Positions 1 through 10,998 of a stretch of 64,000 bases of DNA are shown here, piece after piece. Source of the DNA: Trichuris trichiura (lineage: Eukaryota; Nematoda; Enoplea; Trichinellida; Trichuridae); the NCBI GenBank assembly GCA_037903355.1, contig JBAJFE010000026.1, positions 6,386,001-6,450,000 on the forward strand, written 5' to 3'. Every line of letters begins with the position of its first letter. The stretch's first letter is position 1. The notes beneath the pieces are model-generated. The model was not told the origin of the DNA, searched no databases, and saw nothing but the letters and a program-made list of their open reading frames with translations. The translations under genes and the position numbers were made by a program.

Positions 1-513
1 CATGCCAATATTTTGTAAAACATTTTTAAACTTGGATTCCTCTTCAATATTTCATTTTCACGCCGCTCCGAATTACCGGCACTTCCTTACACTGGTACGC
101 TCTGTCTAGTACTGTACAAGCGGCCGTCAGGTTCTTGCTGCCTACAGGGCACTTTGGATGGGTGAAATCTCTTCAGTTGAGTTACTTTTTGCTGAAGGAT
201 TACTTAGCGATGTTCGCTGCCTTATGTGGAATTGTTACCACTTAAAGGCGCGATGTGTACACGTATAATTATAACGCGTAGCGGTTTTTTTGTTGCCGTT
301 GTAATTAAAGGGCGCTATTGTTCCGTTGCAGAGTAGACAAGTCTTCCAGGCCGGCAGTGAGTAAATTGTTACGTTTTCTTCGCTTAAGTGAAATACGCGG
401 TAATTTTGCGCGTGGTCAGCTCTGTGTTCTTGAAGGAAGCATTTTTGAATCCATTTCGCTGCTAAGCGTTTGCTACGTTTGCAGGCCGTTTCCCAACAAG
501 GAGATCGTTGGAT
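1..513. other. Upstream/5' UTR region of the OSR1-like kinase
   Basis: I see no gene of its own here. A pyrimidine-containing acceptor-like sequence ends in AG at 483-484, about 30 bases before the kinase start codon, so the kinase mRNA may carry a 5' UTR intron or be trans-spliced there. An ORF of about 120 codons (318-689) overlaps the kinase in another frame and has no recognisable domain. I regard it as a shadow. Confidence 0.4.
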
Positions 514-2019
514 ATGAGCAACAGCGCTTCTTCGGGTGCCGACTCACAGCCTGCCAAGCGGAACTGGTCTCAGAAGAAGGAGGATTACGAATTGGTCAAA
601 TTAATGGGTGTAGGAGCTACGGCATCCGTTTATTCGGCCGTTTTCCTTCCTTGCAACGAACCTTGTGCCATAAAGCGTATCAATCTTGAAAAATGCAACA
701 CAAGCATGGAGGAGTTACTGCGCGAGATTCAGGCTATGAGTCTGTGCAATCATCCTAACGTAGTCAACTATTACACATCTTTCGTGGTAGGCGACGAACT
801 TTGGGTTGTTATGAAGCTGCTCTCCGGGGGTTCCTTGTTAGACGTGTTGAAAAATCGCATGAAGAACACCGACTGCAAGCATGGTGTGTTAGATGAGGTG
901 ACTATCGCCACATTACTTAAGGAAGTACTCAAAGGCTTGGAGTATTTCCATAGCAATGGCCAAATTCATCGCGACATTAAATCTGGCAACATTCTGCTGG
1001 CTGAGGATGGAACTATACAAGTAGCTGATTTCGGTGTATCCGCCTGGTTAGCAACCGGAGGAGATTTATCCCGCCAAAAGGTTCGTCACACGTTTGTCGG
1101 TACGCCATGTTGGATGGCCCCCGAGGTTATGGAACAGGTTACGGGCTATGACTTCAAAGCGGATATTTGGAGCTTCGGTATACTGGCTATCGAATTGGCA
1201 ACGGGAACGGCTCCTTATCACAAATATCCGCCAATGAAGGTTCTCATGTTAACGCTTCAAAACAGTCCCCCCACTTTGGATACTTCAGCTCAAGAGAAGG
1301 ACCAGTATAAACATTATGGAAAGACTTTTCGTAAGATGATCGCTGAATGTTTACAAAAGGATCCTTCGAAACGCCCAACCGCGTCGGAATTACTGAAGCA
1401 CAGTTTTTTCAAGAAAGCAAAGGACAAGCGATGGCTAGTGCATGCTCTTATTGAGACTAGCGCCGGCGTGAACCTACAGGCGCAGGCAGAGCAAGCTCGA
1501 AGACTGGCTAGGGACCCGGCGGTAAAATTAGAAGATCAACAACCGGAACTTGCCCAGTGGGTCTTCTCTTCAAGCGAAAGTGAGGACGAAGGCAATACGA
1601 CTGCGTCTCCGAAGGATGCCGGCGTTTCTGTCGACACTGTCAAGGCGGCGGATACACCTGCGGATAACGCGGAAAAGCCTAGCCAAGAACCCACACCAGT
1701 TCATCTCGTACTTCGCTTACGTAACAGCAAGAGAGAATTACACGACATAAATTTTGAATTTGTGCCTGGAGTTGATACGGCTGATGGTGTTTCTCAGGAG
1801 TTGGTCAGCGCTAGCTTGATAGACAGTCGTGACGCGCAGGTAATCAGCGAAAACTTGGCAAAGATTGTTTGTAAGACAGCTTCCGGTGGATCCGTTATTT
1901 TCCCATTGAATTCGGGATGTCTACCAGAGGAAGTGGAAGACGAAAAGGCGTTGGTCGGCTTTGGTCAGCTGTCAATAAGCGATACCGCCGGGCCGTCTCC
2001 TCAGAAAGCCAAAATCTAG
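514..2019 (+). CDS. gck-3: STE20-family kinase OSR1/SPAK (GCK-3-like)
   Basis: This is the orthologue of vertebrate OXSR1/STK39, the kinase activated by WNK that phosphorylates cation-chloride cotransporters in cell-volume and ion control. The CDS is a single 501-residue frame. The frame is open to a TTG at 508, but the first ATG is at 514 and the family aligns from there. The kinase domain spans about residues 25-303: Gly-rich loop GVGATASVY (32-40), Lys54, HRDIKSGN (Asp154), DFG (Asp172), and T-loop RHTFVGTP with Thr193 as the WNK target position. An S-motif-like WVFSSSESEDE lies near 349-359. The C-terminal CCT/OSR1_C domain (about 396-489) begins HLVLRLRNSKREL and ends LVGFGQLSIS, and would bind RFxV/I peptides in WNKs and cotransporters. 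Human OXSR1 is 527 residues, so this is full length. The CDS has no intron, unlike most genes in the window. Family and orientation are clear; regulation is inferred from the family. Confidence 0.96.
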   Translation: MSNSASSGADSQPAKRNWSQKKEDYELVKLMGVGATASVYSAVFLPCNEPCAIKRINLEKCNTSMEELLREIQAMSLCNHPNVVNYYTSFVVGDELWVVMKLLSGGSLLDVLKNRMKNTDCKHGVLDEVTIATLLKEVLKGLEYFHSNGQIHRDIKSGNILLAEDGTIQVADFGVSAWLATGGDLSRQKVRHTFVGTPCWMAPEVMEQVTGYDFKADIWSFGILAIELATGTAPYHKYPPMKVLMLTLQNSPPTLDTSAQEKDQYKHYGKTFRKMIAECLQKDPSKRPTASELLKHSFFKKAKDKRWLVHALIETSAGVNLQAQAEQARRLARDPAVKLEDQQPELAQWVFSSSESEDEGNTTASPKDAGVSVDTVKAADTPADNAEKPSQEPTPVHLVLRLRNSKRELHDINFEFVPGVDTADGVSQELVSASLIDSRDAQVISENLAKIVCKTASGGSVIFPLNSGCLPEEVEDEKALVGFGQLSISDTAGPSPQKAKI

Positions 2020-2970
2020 GCACACTCGCGCGGGCAAAGAAAAATACATATGCATGCACGCTTCACTTTTTGGATAGTCATTGGGGAATGTGCTTAACCG
2101 CGCACTTTTGACCCTACACTTTTGTTTTCGTCCCAAGCGCGCTTCTATCATTTTCAGGTCATTCGTTTGTTGGCAAGATGTTACTGGTTCTTACTGATCA
2201 AATGTGAAGCACACAAGTACCGAAAGCAGCCCGTAATTCGTTTCATAGCTTGCTCAGTCTTGTATTGATTAGAACATCGTATAAGACGTAATCGCAGTTC
2301 CTTGCTGACTTCCAAACGGAAAACTTCTAGACTAAAGTAAAGTACACGAGCGCCTGTCTCACAACTATTCGTTGTATGCCGACCTGTTGCTTCTCTTGCT
2401 GAGCGCAATTATCGTTGCTACGTCGAAAAATACTTGCGTTTCACAGCTAAGCATTTAATAATAATTTTGCCACTTTTATTTACTCGCTTTTAACGCACTG
2501 TTGCACTTACTGTCTATTGCATTTCTCTTCATTAGTATTTCAACTTTTTCTTCGCCTGTAGGTCATAACGCTCTGAAAGGAACGGTACGTACTTCCCGGT
2601 ATGCCTTAGTAGATTTCGCTTTTGCTGTCTCCAAGAAGAGTCATGCACACTGAAAACTGCCGCTTCGTTCGAAATTTCTACGTCAGTTACTAACCAATCA
2701 AACTGGCAGTGCTATCGAACGTTTGGCTTGAAATAGCTGTAAGATTAAAAAGGAGGTACCTGCAAATCCAATTATACTTACAGCAACCTTTACGATATGC
2801 ACGTAAGTTCGCTTAGGCCGGGATGGTTTTCGCCCATGTGGCATTTCTCCTCTGGCTATGAACGTTCATATCTCGAGATAAAACTTTTACAACCATTTTC
2901 GCTGAACATGGTACAACCTGAACATTCTTTCGACCGAATGCGACGAGGGAAGGCAATCAAAAGCTTTTTT

Positions 2971-3155
2971 TCACAGCAGCGGATACTGGAAAATAGAATG
3001 GAGTCTTTTTCTGCGACCATAATGCTCGGCAGCTGTTTCTTCCTCAACGTTGTCTTCCGCGTCGTCAATGCTTGAAAATAGATCAAAGACCCAAGGTGGG
3101 ACTTCCATGCTGAAGGCGTTTTCAAAACGTGCATTCGGCTCTTCATCCGACATCT
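2971..3155 (-). CDS. Possible acidic first exon or small ORF
   Basis: A minus-strand ATG at 3155 opens a frame beginning MSDEEPNARFENAF and continuing through PPWVFDLF and an acidic run (DDAEDNVEEE) to a stop at 2971. The start and the acidic, charged composition look like the N-terminus of a real protein. I could not find a strong splice donor, a following exon or a known family. It may be a small gene, the first exon of an unidentified minus-strand gene, or chance. Confidence 0.22.
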
Positions 3156-5580
3156 TCAAGATGTAACAGCATATTTTGATATTCTTCGGCATGAACATTT
3201 ACGGCATAATCTCAAGAGGCGTTGAAAACTACCTTAATCCGTCGCGTGCCAAATTACTCTTGAGCATTACGAACTTCTTAATAAATGAGTATAGAACAAT
3301 TTTTGTTGAAATTACAAAGAGACTGTCACCTCGTAACTGTAACTCCATTTCTTTGAATTTCAAATACAGGCTAGCCGTAAAGGCGATGTCGCTCTTTAAT
3401 TTTTTGGTGGCATCTACACGAAATAACTGGACAGGTACAAATGCAACAGACACGATCGAAACAGTTATGGAGAAAAAGAAAACGGTGCTTTTTACGCGCC
3501 GAGATAGAAGCCCGGAGATATGCTAATGCGAAAGGAAGCTGACCAATAAGATTCATTTTGAATTACACTTCGCCGTAGCACGCAGATGGCCAAACGCAAA
3601 AAACAGCGGTTGGCCCTTTCATCAGAGCGCCTTACTGCGAATTCCTTTCCTAATGGGACGGTCACCCGTCTGCGACGATGCACTGTACTGTAAAAAACGT
3701 TCGACCAAGGATAACTAGCAGATTTCCATAATCAGACCACGTACGGACTCATGCAATTTATGTCGAGGTGATTTTTGACGTGCGAAGAATACTTACGACG
3801 CATTGGTGGCACATTAAAATTCGTCTGCCCTTTCAGCTCATCCTGCGCGTATAAGTAAACAACAAGTTCTCGCTCGCCAGACCAAGCTGCTGTTCCATCA
3901 GCTTCCGATGGTTGGAGGTCACAACAAAATGTAGGAAAGCCCCAATCATATGGGAGTTCCAGACCATCTTACTTCTCTCCTAAAGAAGTAGGGGAGAGGT
4001 AGGAAGACCCGCGACTCCTCTGTGCACCCATCACGAAGTAGCCCTCAGGACTGTGCTTGAAACAATGGACTTGTTTCTGATAGGGAAAAGAGCACAACAT
4101 AGTGTCTGTACGCTGACAGCTTTATTCAACTGCTAAATACGTCAAGAGAAATCTCAGCATGAGGGATTCAGAAGTTAGAACGAAAATGGCGGAAGAAACT
4201 TCTTTGTCATTCTCGGGTACGCGGGCGACAGCACCTTGGCAACTGAGCTGCCTCTTCATAAAGGCTAAGCAGTAGAATGCAAAAGTTGACTTGAACCTTA
4301 ACATCAAAAGGACCCATCAGCACAAGCAAAACAAATGAGAAACAGCTGCAGGCAATGTAGGTTCGTATTTACGGGCACATTGCAAACGGTGACTGCAGCC
4401 ATAAGGAAAGCCATGACGAATTTCGCCGTTGGGTGCCATACTAGATAGCGGAAGCATCAACTGGACGACAATAGTCCGCTTGGTTAAAGCTATGTCACCC
4501 AGTAGTGATAGCTGGACTTAAGAGCAACTGACCGCCGTAGAGTCGACGCTTCTCAACTGCGAAGCGGGAAAAGACTTGGACAACATTTACTGGAATGTCT
4601 AACGCTGCAGCTGAAATCGTAACTGCGTAAGGATAAGATGTGCTTCCTTGGAAACGGCAGAAAGGTAAAGAGAAAGAGCCAGCAGAGATTGAGATAAATA
4701 GATGGTGTCATAGAGGCGAGTGACTTGAGCTAAGCCAGACTTCGGAAGGTCAGTGCGGGACAGAAAGGCTGCGGTTCAGAGAGTGGCGAACATGCCAGTG
4801 AACAGCTAAACAACAATGTCCAAAAACCAAGCAATGTATAAATGTACATGTTCAGAAGTCAGCCTGAAAATTCAGTGCTTCTTGGTGAGTCCAAAAGTTT
4901 TCACGTTGAACTTCAATACGGCTTCTTCGGACAACAACAACACTATCGTTCAAGATGGGACAAGCTAATCCCGAAAGTGTGGTTTAGGAGCTTCTACGTC
5001 ACGCTGATGATGGGAATGCAGTGTCCTGAAAGCTACACATATTGTTTTCCTGCGATTTCCCTAAAAATTTACTCATCCATACGTTGAGGGCGTTTCTTGT
5101 GGTTCTTTACAAATATGCTTACAAGGAACGAGAGAATGCCGTAGAAACTCACCAAGCCGTTACCAGGCACTCAATTTCTTAGATTACATTGTCTTCAATG
5201 AGACAGGTTGGATAAAAACGAACTTTTTGAAGAACGCATTACTCCTACTGACCAAGATGCACTTATATGCAGCAAGCTATTGGCATCTGTCTTACTACTG
5301 AAAGCTAAATTTCTTTTGTACATACATACTTCGAAATAGTAGTTTTCTGGTTTAATGCTGCCTACAAGATGCTAGAGATAAACAACATTTATTCATGGCA
5401 ATTGCGATGGGAACAATTCGCTTGAAGCAAACGCCTCAAACGCTAAGCTGGCAACAGAAGAGGGTCAATCAAGGGAAAATGAGGCAGCTTTGACTAACAT
5501 TGTCGCACGGTCGACAAGTCAATTGCAAGCAACCGCAACGGTTGGAAGAAGGTGACACTAGACGAAGGGACTTTAATTCG

Positions 5581-5586
5581 TTTATT
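5581..5586 (-). terminator. Candidate polyadenylation signal of UBE2G2
   Basis: AATAAA on the minus strand, about 190 bases downstream of the UBE2G2 stop codon. It is assigned by position only. Confidence 0.4.
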
Positions 5587-5771
5587 TCCCGCGCGGTTAT
5601 ACTGAAAAAGACAGCTGTGGATTATGGATCGATTAATAGGTTTAAAAATCTGAAAAGCAAACAAGCCAAATTTTAGTGAAATAACGCCAAACCCCAACCA
5701 GCGAGTGGGTAAATGATAGTACTAGAAAACAGGCCACCGAAATGGCTATTCCATCCGATCAATTCCGACGT

Positions 5772-6708
5772 TCACTCTGGATTTAATTCTTTCAAGCTGA
5801 TCTTTACCGTACGCTTCACCTGCTTTTCATATTGGGCTCGGTCGTCTCTCCATAATTTCGCAGCTGCCAGGTTTGCTGCACTTTCAACATTCGGCTCTGA
5901 AATAAAAGCCAAAGGTTAAGTGAATCACAGGCGCGCGGTATTTGCCTACCGGCTAGCATGCTTATCACCGACAGCAAAATTTTTTCGACACTCTGTACGG
6001 GCGACCAACGTTCAGCCGCTGACTCATAGCCGGTTGGATCATCCCCTGGAGCATGAAGTATACTAATGCAAACTTGACCGTCCGGATAGATGTTCGGATG
6101 AAACATTTCACTGGTAAAAGTCAGCTTGGGCGGGTTAAGCGGATAGTCTTGGGGAAAGTGCATCCTGGCGCAAAATATCCCATTTTCGTAGTACGTGTCC
6201 GTCGGACCGCTAATTGGAAAAGAAATATTTAATTACAGCTCCCGAAAAACATTAACCACTACAGTAAGACAGTTTCACTATTAAAAACAGATCAATCCAA
6301 CAATAAATCTCCGCTATTCGCAAGTTTAGCGCCTCAGCCGAACGTAGCTGTCAAGCAAGCTCACTGAAGAAAAGCGGAAGGAACTATTTGAAAATACGGA
6401 AAGGTACGTCCCCCTAAAGTGAAGACGGATTAAGGTAACTACAAAGGAGCTACCTAGCAGGGCTGGCTAAGGCGAAGTTTGTAAAAAACTGACGGAGCAA
6501 TGAGTAATGAGGCTAACAAAAAGAAAACTTAATCCTACACAATGTAGCAATCCCATTCGAAAAAGTTGTCTTCGTTGACGGGACCGGCTACGATGCCTTC
6601 CGGTGGACTTTTCATTAGTTCTAAAAACGTAGAACGTGATACAGCGAACAACAGAAACATGTATGGCTTACGTTTATACTCGGCCATTAACCGCTTTAAA
6701 GCGCACAT
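5772..6708 (-). CDS. UBE2G2: Ubiquitin-conjugating enzyme E2 G2
   Basis: This is an E2 enzyme that builds Lys48 ubiquitin chains with ER-associated degradation ligases. Four exons on the minus strand: 6708-6672, 6620-6539, 6209-5950 and 5896-5772 (introns of 51, 329 and 53 bases). All phases agree, giving 504 bases and 167 residues against 165 in human UBE2G2. The N-terminus reads [20 protein letters not shown], matching the family across the first 51-base intron. The HPN motif (77-79) and the active-site Cys87 in [15 protein letters not shown] are present, followed by the acidic insertion loop ([15 protein letters not shown]) that marks the UBE2G2/UBE2R/Cdc34 group. The C-terminus ends [10 protein letters not shown] and is slightly divergent. 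It lies head to head with the SLC25A44 gene, with about 1.5 kb between starts. The internal donor at 6539/6538 (GT|GTAGGA) was chosen because it alone keeps phase into the next exon. Confidence 0.96.
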
Positions 6709-8230
6709 TGCGGAACACACTAAGCAATCAGCGCAAAAGCACTAGCAGCTTGCGGAAACCGGAGAGCACAGTGAAGCGGAATAACGTTGGAAAGGCAGTG
6801 ATGTGATGTGATGAAACTTACATAAAAAGTGATCTTCAGGTAAAGCTTTATTAAATGCAATCAATTTGGCAGAGAAAGCGCATTTATGAGTAGTAACAAA
6901 GAAAAAACTTAAATTTGCCCACGCACTATTTTATTTTTATTAATAATTCGCCTGGGTTATGAGTTGAGCGGACGTCATCACTGCGGTTTCCAAGCTTACA
7001 ATCTAAGCGCTTTTGCATTTTCACGGACAATAAATCAGTTTAGCGTGCTGAAAAAAGCTACTTTGAAGTTGGAATGGAAGTTTTTTTATATCTCGGCGTT
7101 CTACGCAGTTTGAGGTTGAAACGGGAATACCAAGCTACCACCTTTTTCGACATGACTGCACCTTATGTAATGAAAATCATTTAACACAGCAGTCCAGTGG
7201 CAGAGAAACATCCAGGAATCTTTTCCCAACGCTTGCAGTAGCAAAATCGTGAATCAACTTCGAGAATAAGAAATCACAGGAAATCATTTCCAGTTGCTAA
7301 CCTTTGTTTTTTTAGAGATTTTTTCTGCTGTTTCACGTTAGGAGTATGAACTCTGCGGCATTAACAGTTACGGAGCTCTATTTGCCTATCCCGCTCCAAC
7401 GAGCCACTTTATGACCCAAACAGTTTTGGCATAATCATACGCAATGTTTCCATAGTTCTAACTTGACCGACAAAAGTGGGGTCGCACAAAACTGCTCAAT
7501 TTCGATGGGATAATCCTTATCGGAAAATTAATTACAAAAGAATTACTAAAAATGGACGTTTGCAAGTTGATTTCACTGCAACGGACAAGCACACGGCCTT
7601 AGCAGCTCTGTTGTTTCACTTCCAGCTTTAAAAGGAGATATCGCTATTCCGCCACAGTTTTAGTTCGCAGGCAGTAGAACTATAAACTCAAGTTAAAATG
7701 TTCCCCACGGAAGTCGATTTTATTTTTAAGAAATGTCGTTTACTACAGCGCGTGTGGCCGGAGACTCCAATTCTTCATAATTTCGACTTTGCGTCATCTT
7801 ACAGGCGCCTTTTGATAGCTTATCAGTTTGGATATACCTTAGCGAACAAATAATCGGTGATTTTTTCTTGTTTTATACGTTTATTTCACAAATAAGGACT
7901 TTGCAGCAGAATTCATAAAATTAGTCACTTACTTAGGCAAGTTATACGAACTTTCATCTTGCTAGTCGTAATTAGTACAACCTTGCTTGTTAAGGTTTGC
8001 AAGGTTTATCAGGCATTGCTCGCCAGCATTTTCATGCAAGTTTACGACTGAAGGTACAGTCCATTTGTACCTGCACACTACTTTCATTTAAGATCGTACT
8101 GGCGCATAGAGGCTGTTTGGATAACTTCGATGGTTGCTCAGTGGGATGAACAGACCGACCCTTTAGTTAGCCTTGCGTCCGGCATTTCGGCAAGTTGGCT
8201 TCCTCACAATTCTGCACGCGTGAAGGCGCA
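6709..8230. other. Shared upstream region of two divergent genes
   Basis: About 1.5 kb lies between the start codons of UBE2G2 (minus) and SLC25A44 (plus) and must hold both promoters. It is AT-rich. I see no coding exon and no clear TATA box or repeat. Confidence 0.5.
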
Positions 8231-10998
8231 ATGGGTTCGCTTGATCTGTCCACAGTTTTCGACACCAGCGACTTTCAAGTCATCGAATGGCAGATGATGA
8301 ACATGCCAAAATTTCTTGGGCTCAATACAGTTTCGTCATTGCTGATTCGATCTTTTGTTTATCCGATGACAGTTATAAAGACTCGCATTCAAGTTGACTC
8401 TTTTAATGGCAAGTATCGCGGCACGCTATCCTCCTTTCGCCGCATCATTTCTCAGGAAGGTATCTCGTCGTTGTATCGTGGCTTCTGGATCAATTCATTT
8501 CAAATTCTCTCCGGTGTAAGCTACATCTTGTCGTATGAAAAAATCAGAGATTTGCTCGCCGACCAAGGTGTCACTAGTTCGCATGTTCGGTATGCCTTTT
8601 TGTAAATATTGTTTTCAATAAACTACATTATTTCGCAAATAGCCTATTGTCCACTAGAACATGAGTTGTTTGCTAAAACCAGGTTTAAGCTTTATTTTAT
8701 CCGCTTTCGCTGTCGTACATGCCTTCAATTGTACGCAGCCCACATTCTTTTCATGGAACTTCAGCCAAGAGCAGTCTTGAGCATTGTAGCCGAATTTTAT
8801 TTTGTCTTTTCAGCGCCTTTATTGGAGGTGGATGTGCATCTGCGTTCGGTCAGCTGATTTTTGTCCCTTTGGATGTTGTGTCACAGCATATAATGGTTTA
8901 TCGCAAGGATAGTCTACCTGCCGGTGGTCGATTCAACAAAGTCCTTGGAGCAACTGCAACTTCTGCCGAGTTGGATCCTTTAAACTTGAAATTATGCTTA
9001 AAAAGAAATCCTGATGTTCCCCTTTCCTTACTTATATGCCGTGAAATATATCGAAGGGATGGATTCCTGAAAGGTTTCTATCGAGGCTATATTGCGTCTC
9101 TTTTGTGCTACGCTCCGAGCAGTGCTCTGTTTTGGTCCCTTTATCAAATGTACACCGGTAAGCTCGTTGTTTTCTCTTCGAATAATTATTTTGTCCCAAA
9201 CATGTTTCAGGTTTTCTCGTCGGTATATGCAAAGATGACTTCCCGATTTTGGTAGTGAACAGCGTTGCTGCTCCTGCTGCTGCAGCATCCAGTTCTGTGC
9301 TCACAAATTCTCTTGACCTATACCGGGCGAACATACAGGTAAACAGACCTGTGCTTGTCATCTGTTCATGTTGTTTTTACCTTAATTTCATAGAAGTAAT
9401 CGAAGTCATGATAAACGGTATTTTGACCAATATGTTAAGCTGACAATTACGTCACTACCATTTTTACATGTTAAAAGAAACCGAACGGGCATTCCAAGGT
9501 AAGCTTGGAATGTTCCTTGGTTTCAATAACATTACTTGGCTGCTTGTGAAAGTCAGTGTAGCTGCTAAGTCCATCTTGAGTGCTCTCAGCATTATTACAT
9601 TGCGGTAGAATTTTATGAACAAAAAAGGGCGAAAAACCTTCTACAGAAACATACAAAGTCATGATTAATCGGTGCAAACTGATCTCAGCGTCCTTGGCAC
9701 AATTGTGGGAAACGTGGCATGGTGCGATAGCAAAGAAATATCTGTCGGGAAACATTGTACTTTTTAACCTTAGACTAACAAACACTGAGAGACAGCAGCG
9801 AACATTTTTTCATAATTCTAAGTGTTCATACTTTTTAGATCTCCTACTTTGTGTATAAATGATTTGATTCTTCTTGCTTGAGAACTGGCTTTCCGCCTAT
9901 CGACGTATATGTTCTCATGAAACAGTAGCCCGGTGTTGTCCGTTTTAACGACAAAAATAGATAATAAGATAGACTCGAGCTGAAAGCCGTGAAACAAATC
10001 GCAAACAACAAAAAACAAAAAGAAACTTTTCTTATTCGACATAATAGCACCGTTAATCGTGATCAAGGAAACGAAATTAGCTAAATGTGGAACGAATATG
10101 TTGCACCATGGGTCAATGCTGCTAAATCTGAAAAATTGTTTTTAAATCTAAGTATATCCTTCAGTTCTGAGCAAGTTTGAAAAAAGCTATCAAACTAACG
10201 TTTGTGCAGAATGAAGAATAAGGAAAGTGACTACTCAAAGAGGATCAAAAGGCTGAGGAAAGAACGGACAAGGAAATGGAAGGAGAAGGAAGAATAAAGA
10301 CAAAGAAAAATAAACGAAGTACAACAATAGGAAAAGAAGAAGAAAAGAAATAAAAGACAGCCAAAGAGAATGTCTAAACCGAAGGAATCGACGAATCAAA
10401 GAAGTTCAAGGAGACAGAGAAAGAAAAAACACATCTTAGAAGGAAATAACGAAAATGTACGAAACATACTAACGGCAAAATAAAGGGCAGAAACAGACGC
10501 GAGAAGGAAGAATGAAAGAACAGAAATAAAAGCAAAAGCGATTAAACAAGCCTTAAAACCAGACGAGAGTTTTGCATTACAATATCCCAAGACTCTAAAG
10601 GTCAACTTGCCACGCCTACAGATCTGTTTGCATTCCTTCGATGAAGACTGGACATGGTGGTTCCGAAAGCTTCGAGTCTATGTTATTGTGTATTTTTATC
10701 TCATCAAAATGGACAGTAAAACGCCGTGCACTTGTTTTTTGTATTAGCCTTTGGCCGTCATTTTCATATATAGAACTGTGAATTTTTTTTCCTTCAGTGT
10801 AATTTTTAGGTTCGGCGGACAAGTATGGCGGAGACGTTAGTCATGCTGTGGTCGTTGGAACGATGGCGCATATTTAACAAAGGCCTTTCAACACGAATGT
10901 TGTCCACGTCGATTTCTTCGTTCTTTTTCGTGACAACTTACGAGTTCATCAAGCGACTTAGCGTCCATGCTGAATTGAAACCGCAGCTTCACTGGTGA
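8231..10998 (+). CDS. SLC25A44: Mitochondrial carrier SLC25A44
   Basis: This is an inner-membrane mitochondrial carrier; SLC25A44 is known as the branched-chain amino acid importer. Four exons: 8231-8589, 8814-9157, 9211-9338 and 10810-10998, totalling 1020 bases and 339 residues with all phases consistent. Carrier signatures appear three times in the form PxxxxxxR/K: YPMTVIKTR, VPLDVVSQH and the degenerate NSLDLYRANI. The N-terminal FQVIEWQMM and the C-terminal residues QLHW match the family (human ends SRHW). Between them are YRGFWINSFQ, YRGYIASLLCYAPSSALFW and FNKGLSTRMLSTS. The frame runs upstream to a TTG at 8195, but 8231 is the first ATG. The last exon is separated by a 1471-base intron (9339-10809), whereas the previous intron is only 53 bases. 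The third carrier motif has lost its Pro (S for P), as expected for a divergent third repeat. The human protein is 314 residues. Confidence 0.94.
9339..10809 (+). other. Long third intron of SLC25A44
   Basis: A 1471-base intron between CAG|GTAAAC and TTTTTAG|GTT. It contains a 9-base inverted repeat around 9490-9512 and a strongly purine-rich coding-strand tract at about 10208-10545. No other gene is visible inside it. Confidence 0.7.

Larger units (their letters stand above)
2020..5771. other. Intergenic stretch without a supported gene
   Basis: About 3.7 kb separates the kinase from UBE2G2. Open frames here are short and resemble no family I know. The only stretch with protein-like character is an acidic minus-strand frame at about 2990-3155, listed separately. 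An AATAAA on the minus strand at 5581-5586 lies about 190 bases past the UBE2G2 stop and is a good candidate for its polyadenylation signal. Confidence 0.5.

Noticed and set aside
318..689. 123-codon plus-strand frame overlapping the kinase start
   Set aside because: It overlaps the OSR1-like kinase in another frame and has no family resemblance.
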